Positions 26,290 to 36,183 of a stretch of DNA of 64,000 nucleotides are shown one piece after another. Position numbers and translations under genes: made by a program. Every line of letters begins with the position of its first letter. Positions within the stretch are counted from its first letter, which is position 1. Below the pieces are notes generated by a model. The model did not search any database. It was not told the origin of the DNA and was given only the letters and a program-made list of their open reading frames with translations. The DNA lies in the NCBI GenBank assembly GCA_002356515.1, contig AP017605.1:4163001-4227000 (forward strand), written 5' to 3'. This DNA comes from Mesorhizobium loti. Its GTDB lineage: Bacteria; Pseudomonadota; Alphaproteobacteria; Rhizobiales; Rhizobiaceae.

Positions 26290-26593
26290 TGCCTTTTCCT
26301 TTCGAAAAGGGTGCGACCGAATAATCGGTTGACGCGGATTCACGGATGAATCATTGTCGTCTGGTTGTTGAACACCGTTATTCGGCCACAAGTTCTGGTC
26401 CGGAACCATTTCCAGACCAGTGTGAAGCCGAGGCATTTGCGCCCCGGCCCCTACCGCCCTCGGCGGCTGCTGAAACTGACCAGGTGGTTCAGACCTCGTC
26501 AGAGCAGGAAGTCGTCGCCCATATGGGCTCTATACCGACAACCCTGCGTGATGCACCGCGCGGAGCGAACCTCCCCGCGGTGCATCCTGTCGG
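26290..26593. other. Intergenic stretch between two small regulators
   Basis: No gene was seen in this 304-bp stretch. It contains the long stem-loop at 26538-26594 and, near 26300, an AATAATCGGTTG-rich probable promoter region for the gene at 26289. Confidence 0.45.
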
Positions 26594-26594
26594 T
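26538..26594 (-). terminator. Long stem-loop at the end of the Mrr-type gene
   Basis: Inner arms GATGCACCGCG (26550-26560) and CGCGGTGCATC (26576-26586) are perfect, and outer ACCGACA/TGTCGGT arms extend the stem. It begins at the stop of the minus-strand gene 26594-26914. It may terminate or attenuate transcription; no T-run is obvious. Confidence 0.5.
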
Positions 26595-26914
26595 TATCGA
26601 TCATTGCGGGCCTCGTTCAGAGTGCGATTCCCCATCGCCGTAAGGCGATAGTGGCCGCGCCCGGTGAGCAGGTTTTTGTAATAGGTAGCCAAACCGCGGC
26701 GCTCCAATGTGCGGTGGCTCACCAAATTGCGAATAACTTGGCTGAGGCGGTCATCGTTTCGGCCTTGAAGAATCTCTAGATCCTCCTCGGTCGGCTCGAT
26801 CTGTTGCCGTAGTTTTTTGGCTAGTTCAGCGGTAGGCATTCCTGCCTCCGGATTCTCGGAATCCGCGAGTATTTTTAACGCAGGTATTACCAGATCGTTT
26901 TCTAGCGTCCTCAT
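26594..26914 (-). CDS. Solo Mrr N-terminal-type winged-helix protein
   Basis: A 106-residue protein resembling the N-terminal winged-helix domain of Mrr restriction enzymes (PF14338 type): LVIPALKILADSENPEAGMPTAELAKKL, DRLSQVIRNLVSHRTLERRGL and GHYRLTAMGNRTLNEA. The nuclease domain of Mrr is absent, and no nuclease or methylase gene is adjacent. It could be a stand-alone regulator. ATG 26914 follows a short GAGA site. The upstream region is AT-rich with repeated GAATCCA words. Confidence 0.65.
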   Translation of the reverse strand: MRTLENDLVIPALKILADSENPEAGMPTAELAKKLRQQIEPTEEDLEILQGRNDDRLSQVIRNLVSHRTLERRGLATYYKNLLTGRGHYRLTAMGNRTLNEARNDR

Positions 26915-27267
26915 AAGGTCTCAATATCTTGTGGAATCCATCTACGAATCCATATATAGCGATTCGAATCCACGGAATCAACCGAATCTTAACCAAATCT
27001 ATTTACCATCCCCCCGAGCAGTCGACTTCAGGGAATTCTACCCTGGATTGTACCCAGGCGCATGGATTTTGGCGTTAGAAAATTCCGATGAGGGTTCTTA
27101 TTGGGTTAGGACCTTCCGGCGGGAAGGCACCGCCGCCGCACCTCCGGCGGGATCGATGGCTTGGCGCGCGCCAATCAGGTCACCGCACTGCCGCAATCCC
27201 CGGGGTGGGACCCGCTGCCTCCGGCAGCTCCCACCGGGTCGATGCGTCCGGCCGGAGGCCGGACCGC
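26915..27267. other. Intergenic region with repeated GAATC words
   Basis: No gene was seen. Around 26935-26990, GAATCCA recurs several times and CGAATC/GATTCG form an inverted pair 10 bp apart, upstream of the Mrr-type gene. The part near lepA is GC-rich with short hairpins (CCGGAGGCCGG). Confidence 0.4.
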
Positions 27268-29073
27268 TTAGTCCCCCATCTTCAGGGCCTGGATAAACGC
27301 CTCCTGCGGGATATCCACCTTGCCGAACTGGCGCATCCGCTTCTTGCCTTCTTTCTGCTTGTCCAGCAGCTTGCGTTTGCGCGAGACGTCGCCGCCATAG
27401 CACTTCGCGGTCACGTCCTTACGCAGCGCCGAGATGGTTTCGCGCGCGATGACCTTGCCGCCGATCGCGGCCTGGATCGGGATCTTGAAGAGATGGTGCG
27501 GGATCAGCTCCTTCAGCTTCTCGCACATCTGCCGTCCGCGCTTTTCCGCCGCCGTGCGGTGCACCAGCATGGACAGTGCGTCGACCGGCTCCTCATTGAC
27601 CAGGATCGACATCTTCACCAGGTCGCCCTCGCGATAGTCGGTCAGGTGATAGTCGAACGAGGCATAGCCCTTGGAGATCGATTTCAGCCGGTCATAGAAG
27701 TCGAACACCACTTCGTTGAGAGGCAGGTCGTAGGTCAGCATGGCGCGTTTGCCGACATAGGACAGGTCGGCCTGGATGCCGCGCCGGTCCTGGCAAAGTT
27801 TTAGAATGCCGCCGAGATAGTCGTCGGGGGTCAATATGGTGGCGCGGATCCACGGCTCCTCGATCGCCGAGATCTTCACCACGTCGGGCATGTCGGCCGG
27901 GTTGTGCAGCTCCTTCACCGAGCCGTCATTCAAGAGCAGCCGGTAGACGACGCTGGGTGCGGTGGCGATCAGGTCGAGGTTGAACTCGCGCTCCAGCCGC
28001 TCCTGGATGATTTCGAGATGCAAGAGGCCAAGGAAGCCGCAGCGATAGCCGAAGCCGAGCGCGGCGGAGGTTTCCATCTCATAAGAGAAAGAAGCGTCGT
28101 TGAGGCGCAGTTTGCCGACGGCGGCGCGCAGATCCTCGAAATCGGCGGCGTCGACCGGGAACAGGCCGCAGAACACCACCGGCTGCGCCGGCTTGAAGCC
28201 GGGCAAGGCATGCGCGGTGGCGCGCTTGTCCTCGGTGATGGTGTCGCCGACGCGCGTGTCGGCCACTTCCTTGATCGAGCCGGTGAAGAAGCCGAACTCG
28301 CCGGGGCCAAGCTCGTCGACATTGATGCGGGCGGGCGTGAACACGCCGGTGCGCTCGACCAGATATTTGGCGCCGGTGCCCATCATGCGGATGGTCTGGC
28401 CCTTTTTCAGCACGCCATCGATGATGCGCACCAGCACGATGACGCCGAGATAGGCGTCGTACCAGCTGTCGACCAGCATCGCCTTCAGCGGCGCGGTCGC
28501 ATCGCCCTCGCGCGGCGGCGGCAATTGGTGGACGATGGCTTCGAGCACATCGGGAATGCCAAGCCCGGTCTTGGCCGAGATCAGCACGGCGTTGGAAGCG
28601 TCGATGCCGATCACCTCCTCGACCTGCTCGCGGATGCGCTCGGGCTCGGCGGCCGGCAGGTCGACCTTGTTCAGCACCACGACGATCTCGTGGTTGTTGT
28701 CGATCGCCTGGTAGACATTGGCCAGCGTCTGCGCCTCGACGCCCTGGCTGGCGTCGACCACCAGCAGCGAACCCTCGCAGGCGGCGAGCGAACGCGACAC
28801 TTCATAGGCGAAGTCGACATGTCCGGGCGTGTCGATCAGGTTGAGGATATAGTCCTCGCCATTGTTGGCGCGGTATTTCAGCCGCACCGTCTGCGCCTTG
28901 ATGGTGATGCCGCGCTCACGCTCGATATCCATCGAGTCCAGCACCTGCTCCTTCATGTCGCGCAGCTCCAGCCCGCCGGTCGACTGGATCAGCCGGTCGG
29001 CAAGCGTGGATTTGCCATGGTCGATATGGGCGACGATGGAGAAATTGCGGATGTGGTCGAGGGGCGTGCTCAT
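27268..29073 (-). CDS. lepA: Elongation factor 4 (LepA)
   Basis: A 601-residue ribosome-associated GTPase. G-domain motifs: [14 protein letters not shown] (G1), [14 protein letters not shown] (G2), DTPGHVDF (G3), NKVDLP (G4). LepA-specific C-terminal segment: [36 protein letters not shown]. It is full length, a core gene lying between the two inverted IS5 copies. Confidence 0.98.
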   Translation of the reverse strand: MSTPLDHIRNFSIVAHIDHGKSTLADRLIQSTGGLELRDMKEQVLDSMDIERERGITIKAQTVRLKYRANNGEDYILNLIDTPGHVDFAYEVSRSLAACEGSLLVVDASQGVEAQTLANVYQAIDNNHEIVVVLNKVDLPAAEPERIREQVEEVIGIDASNAVLISAKTGLGIPDVLEAIVHQLPPPREGDATAPLKAMLVDSWYDAYLGVIVLVRIIDGVLKKGQTIRMMGTGAKYLVERTGVFTPARINVDELGPGEFGFFTGSIKEVADTRVGDTITEDKRATAHALPGFKPAQPVVFCGLFPVDAADFEDLRAAVGKLRLNDASFSYEMETSAALGFGYRCGFLGLLHLEIIQERLEREFNLDLIATAPSVVYRLLLNDGSVKELHNPADMPDVVKISAIEEPWIRATILTPDDYLGGILKLCQDRRGIQADLSYVGKRAMLTYDLPLNEVVFDFYDRLKSISKGYASFDYHLTDYREGDLVKMSILVNEEPVDALSMLVHRTAAEKRGRQMCEKLKELIPHHLFKIPIQAAIGGKVIARETISALRKDVTAKCYGGDVSRKRKLLDKQKEGKKRMRQFGKVDIPQEAFIQALKMGD

Positions 29074-29235
29074 CCGCGCGCTTTAGCAGGGGCGGAAAGC
29101 TGCGGCAAGCGGCGGCCTTTGGCGACCGTTTCGGCCGGATCACGAGAATATCGATAAATTTTAACCAAACGCGTTAGAGCATAATTTGTGACCTGTGTGT
29201 TAGCACTGCAGGATATTCTATTGAAAGGACACGAA

Positions 29236-30315
29236 ATGCGGGGGGTTGTAGTCAGGTTCCTGGGGTCGCGCCGCGGCTCGATGATGCCATTGTTCTTTCT
29301 CACCCTGCTGCCGATCATATCCGCCGTCGGCTTCTCGATCGACTATACCAGCGCGATCCAGACCCGGTCCAACCAGCAGCAGGCGCTGGATGCCGCGCTG
29401 CTGTCGATCACCACCATGGACACCGCCTCGACGCTGGCGCAGCGCCAGACGGCGCTGCAGGATTCCTTCATCGCCAATGGTGGCCTGGGCACTGCGACGC
29501 TGAACAATTTTGTGGCTGGTACCACCACCGTCGCCGCCACCGGCCAGGCTACGGCAACTTTCTCCATGCCGACCACATTCATGAAGATCGCCAGGATCGA
29601 CTCCGTGCCGGTTGCCGTCGCGGCGGCGGTCAGCAAGCCTCCGGCGCTGGTCAATGCGACCTTCAAGATCTCCAAGGTGTCGGGCTGGTGGAACAAGACG
29701 ATGACGCTCTACGGCACCCAATTTGGAGCGACGGCGGCCAAGCCGCTGATGTCTATCGAGTATACCTATAACAACTTCGGGGATCCGAAGGGCTACGGCA
29801 CCACGAACGTGTATACGATCACCAACAATGGTGGCGCAGACATCAAGACGCTCGTCCAGTCGCAAGTTTGCACCACCGCCAGCGTGACAACTTTCACCGG
29901 TCTGCCCGCCGATGCGATCCTCCAGACCAGTGGCAGCAGGAAATATTCGACAACCTGCGTCAACACCATGTATCCGGCTAACGGCTCTGGCGCTGCGATC
30001 GATGTCAGCCAGATGGGTGGCCTGTCCCTGCAGATGTACGTGCCATCGGGCAACCCGCAATACCTCAAATCGGACGATGCGAGCACCTCCAACCGACTCT
30101 ATAGCGGGGTGGACGCGAACAGTCTGATCGAGACCGCGACCGGAACGAAGGTCGACATCTTCGCCATCGTGCCTTGTGGCGTCACCAGCTATCAAGCCTG
30201 GGAAGACGGTGGCACAACAGTGCCGACTCCGTCCTCGAATGCCGACTTTTTCTACAACGTCACCGGCAAGTGCGACTTCAACAAGCGGCCCTCGGACACA
30301 GCGCTGACGCAGTAG
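29236..30315 (+). CDS. TadG-like pilus-assembly family protein
   Basis: A 359-residue protein. The N-terminus has the TadE/TadG-like hydrophobic segment RRGSMMPLFFLTLLPIISAV followed by YTSAIQTRSNQQQALDAALL, typical of putative Flp pilus-assembly TadG N-terminal domains. The rest is Ser/Thr-rich and probably periplasmic, with a few cysteines. No other tad genes are near. ATG 29236 follows GAAAGGA. Divergent from lepA. Role inferred only from the N-terminal domain. Confidence 0.75.
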   Translation: MRGVVVRFLGSRRGSMMPLFFLTLLPIISAVGFSIDYTSAIQTRSNQQQALDAALLSITTMDTASTLAQRQTALQDSFIANGGLGTATLNNFVAGTTTVAATGQATATFSMPTTFMKIARIDSVPVAVAAAVSKPPALVNATFKISKVSGWWNKTMTLYGTQFGATAAKPLMSIEYTYNNFGDPKGYGTTNVYTITNNGGADIKTLVQSQVCTTASVTTFTGLPADAILQTSGSRKYSTTCVNTMYPANGSGAAIDVSQMGGLSLQMYVPSGNPQYLKSDDASTSNRLYSGVDANSLIETATGTKVDIFAIVPCGVTSYQAWEDGGTTVPTPSSNADFFYNVTGKCDFNKRPSDTALTQ

Positions 30316-30507
30316 AAGGGCGCTGCTGCTCTTTCCTTCCCCCTTGCGGGGGGCCCAAAGGGCGGGCGAGGCCAGTGACTCGCCCCGGACGGTGGATCGC
30401 CGCATAGCGGCGAGACAGGGTGCTGGACGGAGCGCTGGGCCCGGCTAATCTGGCGCCATGCCGCATCAACCCGCCAAGCGCAAATTGCCCGTTCGCTCCG
30501 GCGCGAG

Positions 30508-30819
30508 ATGACGGAAGCGGAAGGCAAGCTTTGGCAGGAGCTGCGCGACCGCAGGCTCGACCGGATAAAATTCAGGCGCCAGGCCCCTATCGGAAAATAC
30601 ATTGCCGATTTCGTTTGCCCCGAGGCTCGGCTGATCATCGAGATCGATGGCAGCCAGCATGCGGAGTCGGATACGGACCAGATCCGCAAGACCGAACTGG
30701 AGGCGAAGGGCTTTCGTGTTCTGCGTTTCTGGAATGACGATGTCTTGAGAGACATGAACGCTGTCTGCGACACCATCATCGCCTATGTGCGGGATACGAG
30801 TCTCCAGCCTTGGCGATAG
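30508..30819 (+). CDS. DUF559 (Vsr-like) endonuclease-domain protein
   Basis: A 103-residue protein: MTEAEGKLWQELRDRRLD, FRRQAPIGKYIADFVCPEARLIIEIDGSQHAE, then RVLRFWNDDVLRDM. This is the DUF559 family of the PD-(D/E)xK/Vsr-like fold, often DNA nicking or repair related. The frame continues upstream as QIARSLRRE, also family-like, but without a start; another frame starts MPHQPAKRK at 30459. A one-base frameshift near 30480-30500 may have shortened it from about 120 residues. Confidence 0.8.
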   Translation: MTEAEGKLWQELRDRRLDRIKFRRQAPIGKYIADFVCPEARLIIEIDGSQHAESDTDQIRKTELEAKGFRVLRFWNDDVLRDMNAVCDTIIAYVRDTSLQPWR

Positions 30820-30843
30820 GAGCGCTCTTCCTTCTCCCCTTGT

Positions 30844-32000
30844 GGGCCTGTTGCGCAGTTTCGGGAGTGCGCGGACGGGAGTGGAATGCAGCGGGTTGTT
30901 GCTTGCGCTTGTGGATTGGAGTCTGGTTTTGAGGGGTTGAGGTGGCGGTTCGGCCCGTACGGCCGGACTGCAGGCGCACCTATCCCGTGATGGCGGCCCA
31001 TCGGCGCATGTTGAAGGCGATCGCCGCCATCGTCACTTGGGCGGACGCCTTGGCCAGTCCGACATAGCGGATCGCGGTCAGCTTCATGCGGTTCTTGAGC
31101 GTGGCGAAGGTGGTCTCCACCGCCGCCCGACGCCTGGCGATGAGGCGATTGTAGCGTTTGAGCCGCAACGGCAGCTCCGGATGATGCTTGTTGGGGCGGC
31201 GCGCGATGCGCACCTTCTTGCCCTCGGCCTTGAGCCGGGCACGCCGGGCGTGCGTGTCGTAGGCGGCATCGGCCCACACCGTCTTCTCGTCGCTGCGGAT
31301 CAAGTCATCGGCCATCACCGTGTCGTTGACGTTGGCCGGTGTGGTGATCACCGTGCGGATGATGCCAGAGCCCTCATCCACGCCGACATGGGCCTTGTAG
31401 CCAAAAGTGAAACCGCCCTTGCCCTGCCGCGTGGTGACACGGGCGTCCGCATCTTTCGAAGGCCGCTCAGCTGTCGGCGGCGCTGAGACTGCATCGATCA
31501 GCGTTGCATCCAGCATCGTGCCGCGCTTCAGGATCACGCCGGCCTTCTCCAGCTGCCGGTCGAGTTCGCCAAACAGCTTCTCCAGCAGCCCTTCACCGAC
31601 AAGCAGATTGCGAAAGCGCGAGAGCACCGTGTGGTCGGGAATGCTCTCTCCCAGCCCAAGCCCGGCAAAACGCCGGAACGACAGCCGGTCGCCGAGCGCC
31701 TCCTCAAGTTCGCGATCCGACAGCCCATAAAGCGATTGCAGCAGCAGTGCCTTGAACAGCACCAGCGGCGGCCAAGCCGCCCGACCCGGTCCGCCATCGC
31801 GCAGAGGGTTAAGCAGCTTCTCGAAGCGGTACCACTTCACAAGGCCAGACAACCGGTCGAGCGGCGAGGAGCCACCAGACAGCTTGTCGCCCAGAAATCC
31901 CTCCACCAGACTCAACTGACCTGTCCGCTTCACCGCCATCGGTTCGTCCTCCGAGCTTATGTCTCAGAGAATCACAACCAGCCAATTACGCAACAGGCCC
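30844..32000 (-). mobile_element. IS5-family insertion sequence, copy 2 (inverted)
   Basis: A 1157-bp element inverted relative to 21052-22208 and apparently identical to it. Flanks: CCTTCTCCCCTTGT on the left and CTTGCGGGAGAAGG on the right, i.e. an insertion in the loop of the family D hairpin. Confidence 0.9.
30980..31939 (-). CDS. IS5-family transposase, copy 2
   Basis: A 319-residue DDE transposase with protein sequence identical to the copy at 21113-22072, intact. Inverted identical copies allow homologous inversion of the 8.6 kb between them, which includes lepA and the channel gene. Confidence 0.95.
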   Translation of the reverse strand: MAVKRTGQLSLVEGFLGDKLSGGSSPLDRLSGLVKWYRFEKLLNPLRDGGPGRAAWPPLVLFKALLLQSLYGLSDRELEEALGDRLSFRRFAGLGLGESIPDHTVLSRFRNLLVGEGLLEKLFGELDRQLEKAGVILKRGTMLDATLIDAVSAPPTAERPSKDADARVTTRQGKGGFTFGYKAHVGVDEGSGIIRTVITTPANVNDTVMADDLIRSDEKTVWADAAYDTHARRARLKAEGKKVRIARRPNKHHPELPLRLKRYNRLIARRRAAVETTFATLKNRMKLTAIRYVGLAKASAQVTMAAIAFNMRRWAAITG

Positions 32001-32119
32001 CTTGCGGGAGAAGGTGGCCTCGCGAAGCGAGGTCGGATGAGGGGTGCTCCAGCTTGGCGGTACGCCAACAGCGAACCGAACCAGAAAACCTCAACGCCTC
32101 ACTCCGCTGGAACACCCCT
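32001..32119. repeat. Interspersed repeat, family D, left part of interrupted copy
   Basis: Matches the first two thirds of 22209-22378 (GTGGCCTCGCGAAGCGAGG, TTCCAGCTTG, CGCTGGAACACCCCT). It stops exactly at CT, where IS110 begins. The right part resumes at 33263. Confidence 0.8.
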
Positions 32120-33250
<1,131 letters not shown>

Positions 33251-33262
33251 AACACGGTTGCT

Positions 33263-33314
33263 CATCCGTCTCGGCGCTGCGCGCCGATCCACCTTCTCCC
33301 ACAAGGGGAGAAGG
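33263..33314. repeat. Interspersed repeat, family D, right part of interrupted copy
   Basis: CATCCGTCTCGGCGCTGCGC continues the repeat left at 32119. It ends with the intact hairpin CCTTCTCCC-ACAAG-GGGAGAAGG. Confidence 0.8.
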
Positions 33315-33417
33315 GAAAGCGCGCTCGATGCGCACTCAATCTTGATGAGGCCGGCTATTGGCGGCCTGGGTCGGCATGACCTAGCCTGCGTTACATCAGC
33401 CCCTGGAGAAGAATCCG

Positions 33418-33744
33418 ATGTCCGACCCCGTGACGCGCGTATCCATCTTGCGATGTGATGCCCCGAAGTTTGCTACGTTGCGAGAGATGATGCTGGAGGC
33501 CGAGGCGGCGCTTCGGCCCGGCATCGAGGCCATGCCGGGTTTGCTCCTCTTCTACGCCGGCGCGGACGAGGCGACGCTGTCGCTGATCAATACCAGCGTG
33601 TGGGACACGCTGGAGCACGCAAGGCAACTCGATACCTTCCAGCCCATGCTGGACGCGGGAAAGCGATTTGTCGCTGAAGGCGCAAGATTCGAGCGGCCGA
33701 TCATGCACTACACCGCGCTGTGGCGGTTTGGCCCGCTCGCGTAG
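33418..33744 (+). CDS. Small ABM-like (dimeric alpha/beta barrel) protein
   Basis: A 108-residue protein. The pattern of TRVSILRCDAPKFATLREMM, LEAEAALRPGIEAMPGLLLFYAGAD and SVWDTLEHARQLDTFQPMLDAGKRFVAEG fits a ferredoxin-like dimeric alpha/beta barrel, as in antibiotic-biosynthesis-monooxygenase-like proteins. No catalytic function can be assigned. GGAGAAGA precedes ATG 33418. Confidence 0.7.
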   Translation: MSDPVTRVSILRCDAPKFATLREMMLEAEAALRPGIEAMPGLLLFYAGADEATLSLINTSVWDTLEHARQLDTFQPMLDAGKRFVAEGARFERPIMHYTALWRFGPLA

Positions 33745-33853
33745 GCTTGGGGCCATGATCACAAACCGGTGAGCGCTGTAACGAAGCGGCAAGCGGCAGC
33801 GAAGTGGGGGAATGACCGGCGCATCTGAGCGCCGCCCCACACGGAGCCAGCCG

Positions 33854-34552
33854 ATGCCGAGAGCCACAACATTCGCCGCATTGTCCAGCCTGGGCGCGCT
33901 TGCGCTCGCCGCCTCGCTCGGTGCCGCTGCCGCGCAGCCGCTCAGCGTCGTCGAGCTGTTCACCAGCCAGGGCTGCTCGTCCTGCCCGCCGGCCAACGCC
34001 AATCTCATCAAGGTCAAGGACCAGCCCGGCGTGCTGGCGCTGTCCTTCAACGTCACCTACTGGGATTATCTCGGCTGGAAGGACACGTTCGGCAAGCAGG
34101 AATTCACCCAGCGCCAGGTTTCCTACGAACCGCCGCTCGGCCATGACGGGCCGTTCACGCCGCAAGTCGTGGTCAACGGCCATGCAGACGTCGTCGGCGC
34201 CGCACCCGGCGAGATCGAGCATCTGATCGCGGCGACGGGCAAGACCGGCGGCCCCTCGCTGTCACTCGAGGGCGGCAAGGTCGCGATCGGCGCCGGCGCC
34301 GCCCCGGGCGGCAAGGCCGATGTCTGGCTGGTGCGCTATGCCAAGGGCGTCGTGCAGGTGCCGGTGGCGCGCGGCGAAAACACCGGCCGCACCCTGCCGC
34401 ATGCCAATGTCGTCCATGCGCTGACGAAACTCGGCAGCTGGACCGGCGACGCCACCGCCTACGCGCTGCCCGCCGCGACCGGTGGCTTCAGCACCGCCGT
34501 GCTGGTGCAATCGCCGGGCGGCGGACCGATCCTCGCCGCCGCCACCAACTGA
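33854..34552 (+). CDS. DUF1223 exported thioredoxin-like protein
   Basis: A 232-residue exported protein. The signal peptide ends near GAAAAQP. The thioredoxin-fold CxxC occurs in VVELFTSQGCSSCPPANANL, then FNVTYWDYLGWKDTFGKQEFTQRQ and TPQVVVNGHADVVGA, hallmarks of DUF1223. The biochemical role of this family is not established. ATG 33854 gives the best signal peptide. It is followed after 86 bp by a repeat protein. Confidence 0.88.
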   Translation: MPRATTFAALSSLGALALAASLGAAAAQPLSVVELFTSQGCSSCPPANANLIKVKDQPGVLALSFNVTYWDYLGWKDTFGKQEFTQRQVSYEPPLGHDGPFTPQVVVNGHADVVGAAPGEIEHLIAATGKTGGPSLSLEGGKVAIGAGAAPGGKADVWLVRYAKGVVQVPVARGENTGRTLPHANVVHALTKLGSWTGDATAYALPAATGGFSTAVLVQSPGGGPILAAATN

Positions 34553-34638
34553 TTTTTCTTTCCCTTCGCGCGGGGCCGCATGCAGCGGCAACGCATCACC
34601 CGGCCCGCTTCCGCGCGCCAAAACCCAAGGAGACGACC

Positions 34639-34956
34639 ATGACCAAGTACCTGACCCTGCCGGCCCTCGCTTTCGCGCTTTCGGCCGCCGTTTTCGTCGC
34701 CGGCGCCCGCGCCGACGACACGACCAACGCCATGAAGCCCGCCAATGCGATGGCGACCGACGCCATGAAGCCGGCGGATGCCATGAAGCCCGCGACCGAC
34801 GCGATGAAGCCTGCCGACCCGATGGCCACCAACGCCATGAAGCCCGCTGCCGATGCGATGAAGCCTGCGGCCGACGCCATGAAGCCGGCGGATGCGATGA
34901 AGCCGGCGGCTGACGCGATGAAGCCGGCGGCAGATGCCATGGCTCCGGCCAACTAG
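34639..34956 (+). CDS. Exported DAMKPA-repeat protein
   Basis: A 105-residue protein with a signal peptide ending GARADD. The whole mature part is made of about eleven near-repeats of AMKPA[A]D, ending in ADAMAPAN. It resembles the MXKDX pentapeptide-repeat family in style but with Pro-Ala in place of Lys-Asp. The regular Met/Lys spacing suggests metal binding, oxidant scavenging (msrA lies downstream) or structure; none is shown. GGAGA precedes the ATG. Confidence 0.8.
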   Translation: MTKYLTLPALAFALSAAVFVAGARADDTTNAMKPANAMATDAMKPADAMKPATDAMKPADPMATNAMKPAADAMKPAADAMKPADAMKPAADAMKPAADAMAPAN

Positions 34957-35421
34957 CGGCGCGTCACAGAGGATTTGACGGGCAGCAAGATGGCTTTCTT
35001 CGATGGACCATCGCTGACATTGGGGATTGGCCGGAGCCTCCCAACGTCGTCATCCCAGGGCGAAGCAGGAGCGAAGCTCCGTCGCGGAGACCCTGGGATC
35101 CATGCCGCGACCTTGCCACGGGGTGCAGCGGAGCAGAATTCTGCACCGTTGCAACGCTCGTGAGTCGCGGCATGGATCCTCGGGTCTGCGCTGCGTCGCC
35201 ACGCTCCTTGCTCCGCCCGTGGATGACGAAGCGATGGATGTTTCCCTCAATCGCCAAGGCATGCGATGCATGAACGCAGGCGACCCGTCAAAACTTCTGT
35301 GCAGAGCAACTAGGGCATGCGCCCGGTCGCACGAATGTGAGCCCGTCGCGCAACTCACGGATCGCGCGATCGTAGCTGATCCAATAGACTGATCCCTATG
35401 CAAGCCATGAGGAGTGCAATC
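34957..35421. other. Intergenic region filled by a family A repeat
   Basis: No gene was seen. Most of it is the palindromic repeat at 35047-35230; the remainder is the msrA upstream region. Confidence 0.5.
35047..35230. repeat. Intergenic palindromic repeat, family A (long copy)
   Basis: Outer arms GTCATCC/GGATGAC enclose inner inverted GGATCCATGCCGCGAC and GTCGCGGCATGGATCC, and a GCAGAATTCTGC-like centre. Confidence 0.8.
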
Positions 35422-36147
35422 ATGACCGATATCAAGAACCGTTCGACCGGCTTTGTCCGGGGCGCGCTCGCCGCACTTGCCCTGGCAGCCGCTGGCGCCG
35501 CCTTTTGGCAGACCCCGGCGCGCTCGGCCGAGGACGCGGTGGTGATCCCGCCGCCGGCAATGGACGAAAAGGCCGCCCCTGGCAGCGAGACGGCGATCTT
35601 CGCCGGCGGCTGCTTCTGGGGCGTGCAGGGCGTGTTCCAGCACGTCAAGGGCGTCAGCAAGGCCGTCTCCGGCTATACCGGCGGCGCCAAGGATGACGCG
35701 GTCTACGAGACCGTCGGCACCGGCCGCACCGGCCATGCCGAATCCGTCGAGATCACCTACGACCCGTCGAAGGTCACCTACGGCCAGCTGCTGCAGGTCT
35801 ATTTCTCGGTCGCCCACAATCCGACGCAGCTGAACTACCAGGGACCGGATTCCGGCACCCAGTACCGCTCGACGATTTTCGCCGAAAACGACGCACAGAA
35901 GAAGATCGCGCAGAGCTACATCGACCAGCTCGACAAGGCCAAGCTCTATCCGGCGCCGATCGTCACCACGATCGAGACCGGCAAGACCTTCTACCCGGCC
36001 GAGAATTATCACCAGGACTTTCTGACGCTGAACCCGACCTATCCCTACATCGTCTACAACGACCTGCCCAAGGTGGCCAACCTGAAGCAGCTGTTTCCGG
36101 CGCTGTACAGCGACAAGCCGGTGCTGGTGCTTTCGGCGAGCAATTGA
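35422..36147 (+). CDS. msrA: Exported peptide-methionine (S)-S-oxide reductase MsrA
   Basis: A 241-residue enzyme reducing methionine-S-sulfoxide in proteins. The catalytic Cys is in FAGGCFWGVQGVF, followed by GYTGGAKDDAVYETVGTGRTGHAESVEI, and NYHQDF near the C-terminus. Residues 1-40 form an N-terminal signal or anchor (ALAALALAAAGAAFW), so it is probably periplasmic rather than cytosolic. GAGGAG precedes ATG 35422; ATG 35398 is an alternative. The upstream Met-rich repeat protein could be a natural substrate, which is conjecture. Confidence 0.93.
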   Translation: MTDIKNRSTGFVRGALAALALAAAGAAFWQTPARSAEDAVVIPPPAMDEKAAPGSETAIFAGGCFWGVQGVFQHVKGVSKAVSGYTGGAKDDAVYETVGTGRTGHAESVEITYDPSKVTYGQLLQVYFSVAHNPTQLNYQGPDSGTQYRSTIFAENDAQKKIAQSYIDQLDKAKLYPAPIVTTIETGKTFYPAENYHQDFLTLNPTYPYIVYNDLPKVANLKQLFPALYSDKPVLVLSASN

Positions 36148-36153
36148 GTGCGT

Positions 36154-36178
36154 AATCTCCCCCTCGACGGGGGAGATT
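36154..36178. terminator. Bidirectional stem-loop between convergent genes
   Basis: AATCTCCCCC pairs with GGGGGAGATT around a short loop, between the stops of msrA and the minus-strand gene at 36184. A T-run is weak on both strands. It is related to the family C hairpin arms. Confidence 0.55.
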
Positions 36179-36183
36179 TGCGC

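Noticed and set aside
21052..32000. IS5-bounded composite transposon
   Set aside because: The enclosed segment includes the core gene lepA, and no target duplication flanks the whole unit; two separate insertions or an inversion are more likely.
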